Below are positions 34,113-40,914 of a DNA stretch of 64,000 bases, in pieces. The stretch is from CAG-390 sp045543615. GTDB taxonomy: Bacteria; Bacillota; Clostridia; Oscillospirales; CAG-272. Location of the stretch: contig JAZPXL010000053.1 in assembly GCA_045543615.1 (NCBI GenBank), forward strand, positions 1 through 64,000, given 5' to 3'. The notes beneath the pieces were generated by a model. It was not told where the DNA came from. It was given only the letters and a program-made list of their open reading frames with translations, and searched no databases. Position 1 is the first letter of the stretch. The number at the start of each line of letters is the position of its first letter. The position numbers were made by a program, and so were the translations under genes.

Positions 34113-34128
34113 TAACTCAAAAGAGTTA
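34113..34128. promoter_or_regulatory. Operator-like palindrome O2, cassette C
   Basis: TAACTCAAAAGAGTTA, identical to 33081-33096, overlapping the predicted start of transcription. Confidence 0.8.
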
Positions 34129-34206
34129 ATAATTGAAGTTAGCGTTTTTCGGTGCGGTAACTTCGGTTGACGCACTTTTTATTTTTGCGAATACAGGAGA
34201 AGAAAA

Positions 34207-34599
34207 ATGAAAAAATTTATAGCCCTTCTATTGTTAACTTTGACTTTAACAATAAGCCTCGCTTCATGTACATCTATGGAATCGTATGAAAAAAATCTTG
34301 GTGATGACTACAAGGTAGATATATACGACGAAGATGAAATTGAAGCGTTAGCGGAAATATTCGGCATTGATGCTGATGACTATGGAATCAGCTCAATTAT
34401 GGAAGCAAAAGACAAATACAACGGATACTATATTTTTCAATGCAAGTCAAGCAAGGAAGCAAAACAACTTGTGGATTACTTGGATGTTATTGTGAAAACA
34501 CCGGACAAGTATTCTGGTTTCGATGTTGATGCTGTTGCAGACGGAAAATTTGTTCTTGTGGGCAACGAAGATTTCATAGACGATGCTTTGAACAAGTAA
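34207..34599 (+). CDS. Small lipoprotein, cargo of cassette C
   Basis: 130 residues from ATG 34207, with ACAGGAGAAG upstream. The signal peptide has lipobox SLASC (Cys21). The mature part is acidic, with an alternating helix/strand pattern ('EIEALAEIFGIDADDYGISS', then YYIFQCKSSKEAKQLVDYL), reminiscent of small alpha/beta binding domains. No family is recognised. It shares no similarity with cargo B although promoter, leader and 3' hairpin are shared. In the leader, TTG 34133 opens a frame that ends exactly on the lipoprotein ATG (ATGA overlap); it has no RBS. Confidence 0.75.
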   Translation: MKKFIALLLLTLTLTISLASCTSMESYEKNLGDDYKVDIYDEDEIEALAEIFGIDADDYGISSIMEAKDKYNGYYIFQCKSSKEAKQLVDYLDVIVKTPDKYSGFDVDAVADGKFVLVGNEDFIDDALNK

Positions 34600-34608
34600 G
34601 CCACATGT

Positions 34609-34637
34609 CCCATTGGTAGACCGAAATATCCATTGGG
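34609..34637 (+). repeat. Conserved-loop hairpin after cargo C
   Basis: An 8-bp stem with one mismatch (34609-34616 with 34630-34637) presents the loop T-AGACCGAAATA-T. The 11-nt core is identical to the loop at 33535-33545 although the stems are unrelated. Confidence 0.8.
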
Positions 34638-34646
34638 TAAAAAATT

Positions 34647-34674
34647 AGCGACCCGTTTTCGCGGCTCGCTTTTT
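34647..34674 (+). terminator. Terminator of cargo C
   Basis: A stem AGCGACCCG with CGGCTCGCT (one mismatch), then a T-run. It lies 48 nt after the cargo stop. Confidence 0.7.
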
Positions 34675-34797
34675 CACACTTTTAGTAAATTTATATATCT
34701 ATAAACGGTTGTTCAGCTCATATCACCAACTCTTGCAAGTTTAGAAACATTCAATTCTCCGTTTATGTATGAAGGATAATGGCGATAAAAATAATTG

Positions 34798-34855
34798 GAC
34801 ACATCACAGGAGAAAACTCTCCAAATGATGTGTCTAACTTTTTTGTTGTTAAATT
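34798..34855 (+). repeat. GACACATCA terminator-hairpin module, copy 2 of 2
   Basis: A 9-bp stem (34798-34806 with 34826-34834) with an inner GGAG/CTCC stem, then TAACTTTTTTGTTGTTAAATTG. It matches the module at 32489-32553. The stretch 34675-34797 is AT-rich with nothing else recognised. Confidence 0.8.
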
Positions 34856-34902
34856 GTGTGCGATCGGATTTTTACAATCGCGGGGTGAAGCCCGAGGGCC
34901 TC

Positions 34903-34926
34903 AAAAAGCCTTATAGAATATGGCTT
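34903..34926 (-). terminator. Terminator of the GGGtGRT gene
   Basis: A 5-bp stem AAGCC/GGCTT (34906-34910 with 34922-34926) with inner AT pairs and a run of T on the minus strand. It overlaps the stop codon. Confidence 0.65.
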
Positions 34927-35923
34927 ATTTCATAGCCTCTTCGATAGCAACTGCAACTGCAACTGTCATACCAACCATCGGGTTGTTACCGGCTCCAATG
35001 AGTCCCATCATCTCTACGTGTGCAGGAACGGAGGAAGAGCCTGCGAACTGTGCGTCGGAGTGCATTCTTCCCATTGTGTCTGTCATACCGTAGGATGCAG
35101 GGCCTGCAGCCATATTATCGGGATGGAGTGTACGGCCTGTGCCGCCACCGGATGCAACGGAGAAGTAGTTTACACCATTCTCATTACACCACTTCTTGTA
35201 TGTTCCTGCAACGGGGTGCTGGAAGCGTGTGGGGTTGGTGGAGTTACCTGTGATGGAAACGCCAACGTGCTCAAGCTTCATAATTGCAACGCCCTCGGGA
35301 ACACTGTCAGAGCCGTAGCAACGAACGTCACCACGTGCGCCCTTGGAGAATCTGATCTCCTTTACGATCTTAACACTCTCGGTGTAGGGATCGAACGCGG
35401 TCTGTACATATGTAAAGCCGTTGATTCTGGAGATGATGTAAGCAGCATCCTTGCCAAGACCGTTGAGGATAACACGGAGGGGCTTGGTTCTTACCTTATT
35501 TGCGTTGAGAGCGATCTTGATTGCGCCCTCTGCTGCTGCGAATGACTCGTGACCTGCAAGGAAGCAGAAGCACTCTGTCTCATCGGAAAGAAGCATCTTA
35601 CCGAGGTTACCGTGGCCAAGACCAACCTTACGGTTCTCTGCTACGGAGCCGGGAATGCAGAATGCCTGAAGACCGATACCGATGTCTGCTGCAGCGTCAG
35701 CAGCCCTTGTGTCGCCCTTCTTGATAGCGATAGCTGCGCCAACTGTGTATGCCCACTTTGCGTTCTCAAAGCAGATGGGCTGTGTTTCCTGAACGATGGT
35801 GTAAGGATCGATACCCTTGGACTCGCAAATTGCCTTGCACTCGTCGATAGAGGAGATGCCATATTCACTCAAGCAAGCGAGAATTTTCGCTTCTCGTCTT
35901 TCATAACCTTCAAAAGTTGCCAT
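34925..35923 (-). CDS. GGGtGRT family protein
   Basis: 332 residues from ATG 35923, with GAAGGAGGAG upstream. The family-naming motif ASGGGTGRTLHPDN is at about 257-270. Other conserved-looking blocks are GLGHGNLGKML, CFCFLAGHESFAAAEGAIK and the Gly-rich C-terminus GAGNNPMVGMTVAVAVA. The protein is cytoplasmic, with no membrane segment. The biochemical function of this family is not established. It nearly always accompanies an Fe-S scaffold-like gene, as here (20 nt upstream), which suggests a metal-cluster-related role. Its 3' end is the sequence found as three remnants in the adjacent island. Confidence 0.9.
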   Translation of the reverse strand: MATFEGYERREAKILACLSEYGISSIDECKAICESKGIDPYTIVQETQPICFENAKWAYTVGAAIAIKKGDTRAADAAADIGIGLQAFCIPGSVAENRKVGLGHGNLGKMLLSDETECFCFLAGHESFAAAEGAIKIALNANKVRTKPLRVILNGLGKDAAYIISRINGFTYVQTAFDPYTESVKIVKEIRFSKGARGDVRCYGSDSVPEGVAIMKLEHVGVSITGNSTNPTRFQHPVAGTYKKWCNENGVNYFSVASGGGTGRTLHPDNMAAGPASYGMTDTMGRMHSDAQFAGSSSVPAHVEMMGLIGAGNNPMVGMTVAVAVAIEEAMK

Positions 35924-35943
35924 TTTTGTTTTCTCCTCCTTCA

Positions 35944-36669
35944 TTATTCCTTACGGGGATCTATGTAACGAACTGCGCCGTCCTCTTCGGAGAAGCGACC
36001 GTAATGTCCCATAGCCTTTGCGTATGCTTCGTTGGGCTCCATACCCTTCTTGATGAAGTCTGTCATCTTGCCGAGAGATACGAACTCATAGCCGATAACC
36101 TCATCGTTCTCGTCGAGAGCCATTCTTGTGCAGTAGCCCTCTGTCATCTCGAGGTAACGAACGCCCTTGTCCTTGGTACCGTACATTGTACCAACCATTG
36201 AGCGTGCGCCCTTGCCGAGATCTTCCATGCCTGCGCCGATTACAAGTCCACCCTCGGAGAATGCCGACTGGCTACGACCGTAAACGATCTGGAGGAAGAG
36301 CTCACGCATTGCTGTATTGATAGCATCGCAAACAAGGTCTGTGTTGAGAGCCTCAAGGAGTGTCTTGCCGGGAAGAATCTCTGCTGCCATAGCTGCAGAA
36401 TGTGTCATACCGGAGCATCCGATGGTCTCTACGAGAGCCTCTTCGATGATACCGTTCTTAACGTTGAGGGAGAGCTTGCAAGCTCCCTGCTGGGGTGCAC
36501 ACCATCCCACACCGTGGGTATATGCGGAAATATCGCTGATTTGTTTTGCCTGGATCCACTTGCCCTCTTCGGGAATGGGTGCAGGTCCGTGATCGCAGCC
36601 CTTCTTAACTACGCACATCTGGGCAACTTCGTGGCTCTGTGCGTAAGGGCATTCGCTGACTTTACTCAT
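35944..36669 (-). CDS. Fe-S cluster assembly scaffold-like (NifU/IscU-type) protein, GGGtGRT partner
   Basis: 241 residues from ATG 36669. An IscU/NifU-like core is visible at 'VETIGCSGMTHSAAMAAEIL', preceded by WCAPQQGACKLSL. Extra Cys residues near the N-terminus (SECPYAQ, QMCVVKKGCDHGP) could add a cluster site. A C-terminal extension beyond the scaffold core (about 150-241) is specific to this branch. It is translationally close to the GGGtGRT gene and probably acts with it. Whether it builds clusters in general or serves one enzyme is not known. Confidence 0.8.
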   Translation of the reverse strand: MSKVSECPYAQSHEVAQMCVVKKGCDHGPAPIPEEGKWIQAKQISDISAYTHGVGWCAPQQGACKLSLNVKNGIIEEALVETIGCSGMTHSAAMAAEILPGKTLLEALNTDLVCDAINTAMRELFLQIVYGRSQSAFSEGGLVIGAGMEDLGKGARSMVGTMYGTKDKGVRYLEMTEGYCTRMALDENDEVIGYEFVSLGKMTDFIKKGMEPNEAYAKAMGHYGRFSEEDGAVRYIDPRKE

Positions 36670-36709
36670 GACTGAAAGCTTCCTTTCTTGATTATAATAA
36701 TTTTTTTAA

Positions 36710-37282
36710 TTACTTAACTATCTCTCCACTTACAGCACCAAATGCTGCAGCAGCGTTGCACTCGTCTGTGTCGATATGCATAGCAAGTGCGAAGTTCTTG
36801 TTTACACGAACAACAACATCCTCAAAGATAACGGGACGGGCGGTGTTAATGCGAACAGAAACGATCTCCTTGTCAGAAACGCCAAGAGCCTCAGCGTCCT
36901 CGGGAGTCATATGTATATGACGCTTTGCAACTATTGCACCCTCTGCGATCTCGATCTCGCCTGCAGGTCCAACGAGCTTAAGTCCGGGCGAGCCTGCTGT
37001 GTCACCACTCTCACGGATGGGAGGAGTAACTCCAAGTGTACGAGCATCTGTAAAGGAAAGCTCTACCTGATTTGCAGGACGTGTCGGGCCGAGAACGCTC
37101 ATTGTAAGGCTACCCTTAGGGCCAACAACTGTGAGCTTCTCATTTGCGCAAGCAAACTGACCGGGCTGGCTGAGCATCTTCTTGACGATGAGCTCTGCTC
37201 CCTCGCCGTAAAGAACACGAACAGCTTCCTCTGTGAGATGGCAGTGGCGTGCGGATGTTTCAACGATGAATGTTTTTTCCAT
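36710..37282 (-). CDS. pduL: Phosphate propanoyltransferase, PduL-type phosphotransacylase
   Basis: 190 residues. PduL landmarks: SARHCHLTEE (metal-binding His pair), VLGPTRPANQVELS, AKRHIHMTPEDAE (second His set) and AMHIDTDECNAA. PduL converts acyl-CoA and phosphate to acyl-phosphate and CoA (propionyl or acetyl), feeding substrate-level ATP formation with acetate/propionate kinase. No microcompartment shell gene is nearby and no encapsulation peptide is obvious, so it probably acts in the cytosol as the organism's phosphotransacetylase. It is followed by the scaffold/GGGtGRT pair on the same strand. Confidence 0.9.
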   Translation of the reverse strand: MEKTFIVETSARHCHLTEEAVRVLYGEGAELIVKKMLSQPGQFACANEKLTVVGPKGSLTMSVLGPTRPANQVELSFTDARTLGVTPPIRESGDTAGSPGLKLVGPAGEIEIAEGAIVAKRHIHMTPEDAEALGVSDKEIVSVRINTARPVIFEDVVVRVNKNFALAMHIDTDECNAAAAFGAVSGEIVK

Positions 37283-37497
37283 TTTGATATCCTCTTTCGT
37301 ATTTATAGTCTTATAATATATTTCACTTAACCCATACGAAAATAATTATACCACATTTTTCGTCAATTGTAAATATCTTTTGAAAGATTTAATTCCCCAA
37401 ACCTCATCTTTGACAAACTTTTTTGTTTTTTTCGACCTTTTATGCCGACTGTAAGCTCCATTTTGCACAGCTTTGAGTGGATTATGCAATAAAGATA

Positions 37498-37526
37498 TTG
37501 CAAAAATTGCATTTCTGTGATATAAT
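37498..37526 (+). promoter_or_regulatory. Sigma-A promoter for endonuclease III
   Basis: TTGCAA (37498-37503), 17 nt ending in TGTGA, TATAAT (37521-37526). Confidence 0.75.
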
Positions 37527-37561
37527 GCACCTGTAAAAACGAACAGAGGGAGGAGAAACAA

Positions 37562-38239
37562 ATGAGACGGGAGACTCTACAAGCTACGCCCGACACAAAA
37601 AAAGGCGAAGAGGTCGCACTCGCACTCGCCTCTCTGTATCCCGACTCTGCCTGCTCACTTGAGTGGGGTGGGGAGGACGCTTGGAAGCTTCTTGTTATGG
37701 GACGGCTGTCGGCACAATGCACCGATGCGAGAGTAAACATTGTCTGCCGTGAGCTTTTTGAGAGATACCCGACGCTCACGAGTATGGCGGACGCTGACAT
37801 AATTGAGCTTGAATCCATCATTCGCCCCTGTGGACTTTATCACACAAAGGCGGCATCAATTAAGGCGGCGTGCCGTATGCTTATAGATGAGTTCGACTCC
37901 ACGCTTCCCCGTGACGTAGACTTGCTCTGCACTCTCCCCGGAGTTGGACGAAAGATCGCAAATCTTCTGCTTGGTGACGTGTTCGGCATCCCCGGAATTG
38001 TCGCTGACACGCATTGTATTCGCATCTGCGGCAGGCTCGGCTTCTATCCCGAGGAGCTAAAGGATCCTCTTCGTGTCGAAAAAATACTCAGCAAAGAAAT
38101 CCCACCCGAGCATCAGACTGCGCTCTGCCACCGTCTTGTCGACTTTGGACGTGACATCTGCCACGCACAAAGACCCGAATGCTCACGCTGTCCCGATGCA
38201 CTCAGACGTTTTTGCACGCACAATCCCAAAAAAGACTGA
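37562..38239 (+). CDS. nth: Endonuclease III (DNA glycosylase/AP lyase)
   Basis: 225 residues from ATG 37562 with GGGAGGAG upstream. The base-excision repair motifs are RLSAQCTD, then the helix-hairpin-helix LPGVGRKIANLLLG (catalytic Lys) and GIVADTHCIR (catalytic Asp). A C-terminal 4Fe-4S motif reads C-x6-C-x2-C-x7-C (CHAQRPECSRC...C), where the classical Nth spacing ends x5. The enzyme removes oxidised pyrimidines and nicks AP sites. It is a single-gene transcript. Confidence 0.93.
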   Translation: MRRETLQATPDTKKGEEVALALASLYPDSACSLEWGGEDAWKLLVMGRLSAQCTDARVNIVCRELFERYPTLTSMADADIIELESIIRPCGLYHTKAASIKAACRMLIDEFDSTLPRDVDLLCTLPGVGRKIANLLLGDVFGIPGIVADTHCIRICGRLGFYPEELKDPLRVEKILSKEIPPEHQTALCHRLVDFGRDICHAQRPECSRCPDALRRFCTHNPKKD

Positions 38240-38263
38240 TTATTGCGCTCTCCTAAAAATATA

Positions 38264-38292
38264 TTGATTTTTGTCCGAGCGTGTGATATAAT
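38264..38292 (+). promoter_or_regulatory. Sigma-A promoter for the 38341 membrane protein
   Basis: TTGATT (38264-38269), 17 nt ending in TGTGA, TATAAT (38287-38292). Confidence 0.75.
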
Positions 38293-38340
38293 TTAATCAA
38301 ACAATTAAAGCTTTGCAGACTTTGCAAGAAAGGAAAACTT

Positions 38341-39036
38341 ATGAACAGCTACGCAACAAATCCCGACAAAAATTCCCGTCCTGCGCTGACCAAAACATTC
38401 CAGACAGCGAGAGCAAATCTTCTCCTTATGGCAGTTCTCTCCGCCATCAACTGCATTTTTGCATTTCTTCAGGGAAGCATTTATCTCCCCTTCTGTTGCC
38501 TGACACCCTATATGCTTGTCTCCGACGGTATATATATGACGGGCAAAATGCCCGAGGAATACTACGAGGATTGGGCAGAATACTATGGCAATATGGGCTT
38601 TCTTGGTGACTGGTATCTCGTAGTTCTGACAATTATCTCAGCCGTCATCATTCTCGCATTCGTTCTCTGCTTCGTCTTCTCATCCAAGCCCAGAGTAGCA
38701 CCTCTTATCATCTCCCTTGTGCTCTACGGACTTGATGCACTCTATGTGCTCTACTACACAGTTATTTATCTTGATCCCTCGATGATCATTGATATCGTTT
38801 TCCACGCTTGGGTAATCTTCTACCTCATCAGTGGTATCATAGCTGCAACAAAGCTTCGCAGGCTTCCTCCCGAGAGTGCCGAGGTTATTGATATTAACGC
38901 CCCCACCACTCCCACATACGTTCCCGCAGAGGGTGCGCCCGTAGATTCTGCGTCCACTCCCACAGAGAGCGCACCCGTAGATTCTGCGTCTGTTCCCGAA
39001 AGCAACAACACAGAAGACACAAACAACAATCAGTAA
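38341..39036 (+). CDS. Four-helix membrane protein with repetitive acidic C-terminal tail
   Basis: 231 residues from ATG 38341 after AAGGAAAA. Four hydrophobic helices (about 26-62, 90-117, 120-145 and 147-170) are followed by a cytoplasmic or extracytoplasmic Pro/Thr/Ser/Glu tail containing a duplicated block APVDSAS(T/V)P. I do not recognise the family. It stands alone between its promoter and a strong terminator. Confidence 0.65.
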   Translation: MNSYATNPDKNSRPALTKTFQTARANLLLMAVLSAINCIFAFLQGSIYLPFCCLTPYMLVSDGIYMTGKMPEEYYEDWAEYYGNMGFLGDWYLVVLTIISAVIILAFVLCFVFSSKPRVAPLIISLVLYGLDALYVLYYTVIYLDPSMIIDIVFHAWVIFYLISGIIAATKLRRLPPESAEVIDINAPTTPTYVPAEGAPVDSASTPTESAPVDSASVPESNNTEDTNNNQ

Positions 39037-39046
39037 ATAAAATCAG

Positions 39047-39072
39047 GCACCGTCGCAAAATTGCGACGGTGC
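39047..39072. terminator. Bidirectional rho-independent terminator
   Basis: A 12-bp perfect stem GCACCGTCGCAA with complement, followed by TTTTTCTTTT. Confidence 0.9.
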
Positions 39073-39081
39073 TTTTTCTTT

Positions 39082-39558
39082 TCAAATAAACAAAATCAGC
39101 AAAAGGCAGATAAGAGTTTCGGAGTCACGGTTCTTTTCATCAGCAAACAGAAGAAAGATAACTCCGAGAAGCAAAAGCTCCTCAAGTCCAATATTTCCAC
39201 CAAAGAGGCTTGATAGTCCCCGTGGTGACGGCACCGATGCTCTGATAAGCTCGCCGTCTTCACAATCCCTTTCCTCCGTGGAGGCAAGCTGACAGGAAGA
39301 GCAGGCACATTCGCCCTCTCTCTCGCACTCAAAGCTCTGTGTTGTGTCGCACACCTCTGCGCTTGGCAAGCACTCTTCTCTCTCGCTCCTCTCGCCCACT
39401 CTTGCTGTTTCCACTCGCTCTGTCCGTCTGCCCTCATCTCTGCGAGAGGGATATGTTGGTGTAGGAGGATTCGGGAACGGCATAAAGGCGTTACCGCTGT
39501 AATCCCTCGGTATATCGGGCATAGTCTCGCCACGCCCACGGTTTTGACGGGAATACAT
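39082..39558 (-). CDS. Cys- and Arg/Glu-rich protein with hydrophobic C-terminus, unknown function (unit gene 3)
   Basis: 158 residues from ATG 39558, overlapping the previous stop (TAATG) and preceded by GGGAGGTGG. The N-terminus is Pro-rich (IPRDYSGNAFMPFPNPPTPT). A charged middle contains eight Cys including CEREGECACSSC. The C-terminus has two short very hydrophobic stretches flanking ADEKNRDSE. I do not recognise the family with confidence. The tight overlaps with the two upstream genes show one translationally coupled unit. Confidence 0.6.
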   Translation of the reverse strand: MYSRQNRGRGETMPDIPRDYSGNAFMPFPNPPTPTYPSRRDEGRRTERVETARVGERSEREECLPSAEVCDTTQSFECEREGECACSSCQLASTEERDCEDGELIRASVPSPRGLSSLFGGNIGLEELLLLGVIFLLFADEKNRDSETLICLLLILFI

Positions 39559-39959
39559 TATCTTCCACCTCCCATCCTAAGCGTTTGCGACAATCGGCAA
39601 ATGCTTATCATATAATCAATGGTTCTGCATCTGTGGGAATTGCAAAACGGCCTAAGTGCGCCAAGCAGAGCAATTCTGCCGTCGTCACCACCCCGACCTC
39701 GTCCCTCGCTCTCGCCACCCTCCATTCTCTTGCCACCAAGAAGGCTGCCAAGCATACCACCGAGTGCCGAGATATCGGGGAGTGGCGCAGCTGTGCTCAC
39801 CTCTTGTGGCTCGGTGCTTGTGGCTGCCGCCCCATCATTTGTTGTCGGGGTATTTGCTTCCCCCGAAACCCCAAGAGTTTGTGCTATCTGTGAGAGAAGC
39901 TCAGGCTCGGCGAGCAGCTTTGAGACCATCTGCGAGAGGTCAATGCCACTCTCTGCCAT
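39558..39959 (-). CDS. Hypothetical protein, unit gene 2
   Basis: 133 residues from ATG 39959 (GGGGAG 7 nt upstream; stop/start overlap TGATG). It has an N-terminal helix pair 'SQMVSKLLAEPELLSQIAQT', a Thr/Ala/Pro linker, and Gly-rich sequence (LGGMLGSLLGGKRMEGGES). The basic C-terminal block 'LLGALRPFCNSHRCRTIDYM' is followed by ICRLSQTLR, which looks like a conserved helical motif. No catalytic signature is seen. The function is unknown. Confidence 0.6.
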   Translation of the reverse strand: MAESGIDLSQMVSKLLAEPELLSQIAQTLGVSGEANTPTTNDGAAATSTEPQEVSTAAPLPDISALGGMLGSLLGGKRMEGGESEGRGRGGDDGRIALLGALRPFCNSHRCRTIDYMISICRLSQTLRMGGGR

Positions 39960-40177
39960 CACCGTCTCCCCTTTCCTTTTATCTGCTCTGCCAGAGCAGA
40001 AAGCTCAGCGTCGCCAAGGTTTTCAAGTGCTCTTCTCACAGAGCTGATGTCGCCCACCGTTACATTGTAGCCCGAAAGGTCAATGCCGTACTCGGCAACA
40101 AATCTGTTAATTATATATTTCAGTTGCATATCGTTGAGCGAAAGTAACCGATTAAGTGCCGCACGATCAAATTCCAT
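39959..40177 (-). CDS. Small helical protein, unit gene 1
   Basis: 72 residues from ATG 40177, 7 nt after AAAAGGAGG; an upstream in-frame start at 40228 runs through this RBS and is rejected. The sequence 'NDMQLKYIINRFVAEYGIDL' and 'SSVRRALENLGDAELSALAE' suggests two amphipathic helices. No known domain is recognised. It is the first gene of the three-gene unit, whose order and coupling suggest a complex. Confidence 0.6.
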   Translation of the reverse strand: MEFDRAALNRLLSLNDMQLKYIINRFVAEYGIDLSGYNVTVGDISSVRRALENLGDAELSALAEQIKGKGRR

Positions 40178-40260
40178 ATCTGCACCTCCTTTTTTAATTT
40201 CACTTGCAGTATATGCCGAACAACGCACGTAGGTGAGACAGACAAATATTCAAAAAAGGA

Positions 40261-40289
40261 TGGACAAAAGATGATTTTCGTGTTATAAT
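40261..40289 (+). promoter_or_regulatory. Sigma-A promoter for the YfcE-type phosphoesterase
   Basis: TGGACA (40261-40266), 17 nt ending in TCGTGT, TATAAT (40284-40289). Confidence 0.75.
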
Positions 40290-40330
40290 ATAATGATGAA
40301 TAATTTGCAAAATTGGCAGGGGACATAAAA

Positions 40331-40879
40331 ATGGATAGCTATTGTGCAAAAAAAGTGCTCATCGTGTCGGATTCACACGGTCACGGGGAGCATATAAATA
40401 AGGCTATGGAGATGCATCCTGACGCTGATATGCTGATCCATCTCGGAGACGGAGCGTCCGACCTAACGCTTTCTCTGCCCTCTGAGTACGAAAAGCCCAT
40501 CATCTGTGCTGAGGGCAACTGCGACTATCTCGGTTTCTATCCCATCGACCGACGTTTTCTGCCACGACTTTTCCATATTGTCGAAATTTCGGGCAAGACG
40601 GTATTTATCTGTCACGGTCACCACTACGATGTCAAATCGGGAGTCGACAAGCTCGCTCTCTCTGCCTACAATCTTGGTGCTGACATTGTGCTCTTCGGTC
40701 ACACGCATCTGCCCTATTGCGAGTATCTCTGCGAGGGGAGCCGTCTCGGTGAGACTATAACGGATAGAACTCTGCTTCTCTTCAACCCGGGCACGATCTC
40801 GAAGGGATACCCCCATACATTTGGTATTTTGTCATTTTCAGGCGAGAGCGTGCTTGCCTCCCACGGCAAGATCAAATGA
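40331..40879 (+). CDS. YfcE/MJ0936-type metallophosphoesterase
   Basis: 182 residues from ATG 40331 (AGGGGA 7 nt upstream). The five blocks of the calcineurin-like fold are SDSHGHG, HLGDGASD, EGNCDYL, CHGHHYDVKSG and FGHTHLP, giving a full di-metal site. E. coli YfcE and M. jannaschii MJ0936 are phosphodiesterases with broad in-vitro activity and no settled physiological substrate. It is a single-gene transcript. Confidence 0.88.
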   Translation: MDSYCAKKVLIVSDSHGHGEHINKAMEMHPDADMLIHLGDGASDLTLSLPSEYEKPIICAEGNCDYLGFYPIDRRFLPRLFHIVEISGKTVFICHGHHYDVKSGVDKLALSAYNLGADIVLFGHTHLPYCEYLCEGSRLGETITDRTLLLFNPGTISKGYPHTFGILSFSGESVLASHGKIK

Positions 40880-40881
40880 AA

Positions 40882-40905
40882 AAAGACCGTCCGAAGACGG
40901 TCTTT
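40882..40905. terminator. Bidirectional rho-independent terminator
   Basis: A 10-bp stem AAAGACCGTC with complement around CGAA. It lies between converging genes. Confidence 0.85.
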
Positions 40906-40914
40906 GATGTAGCA

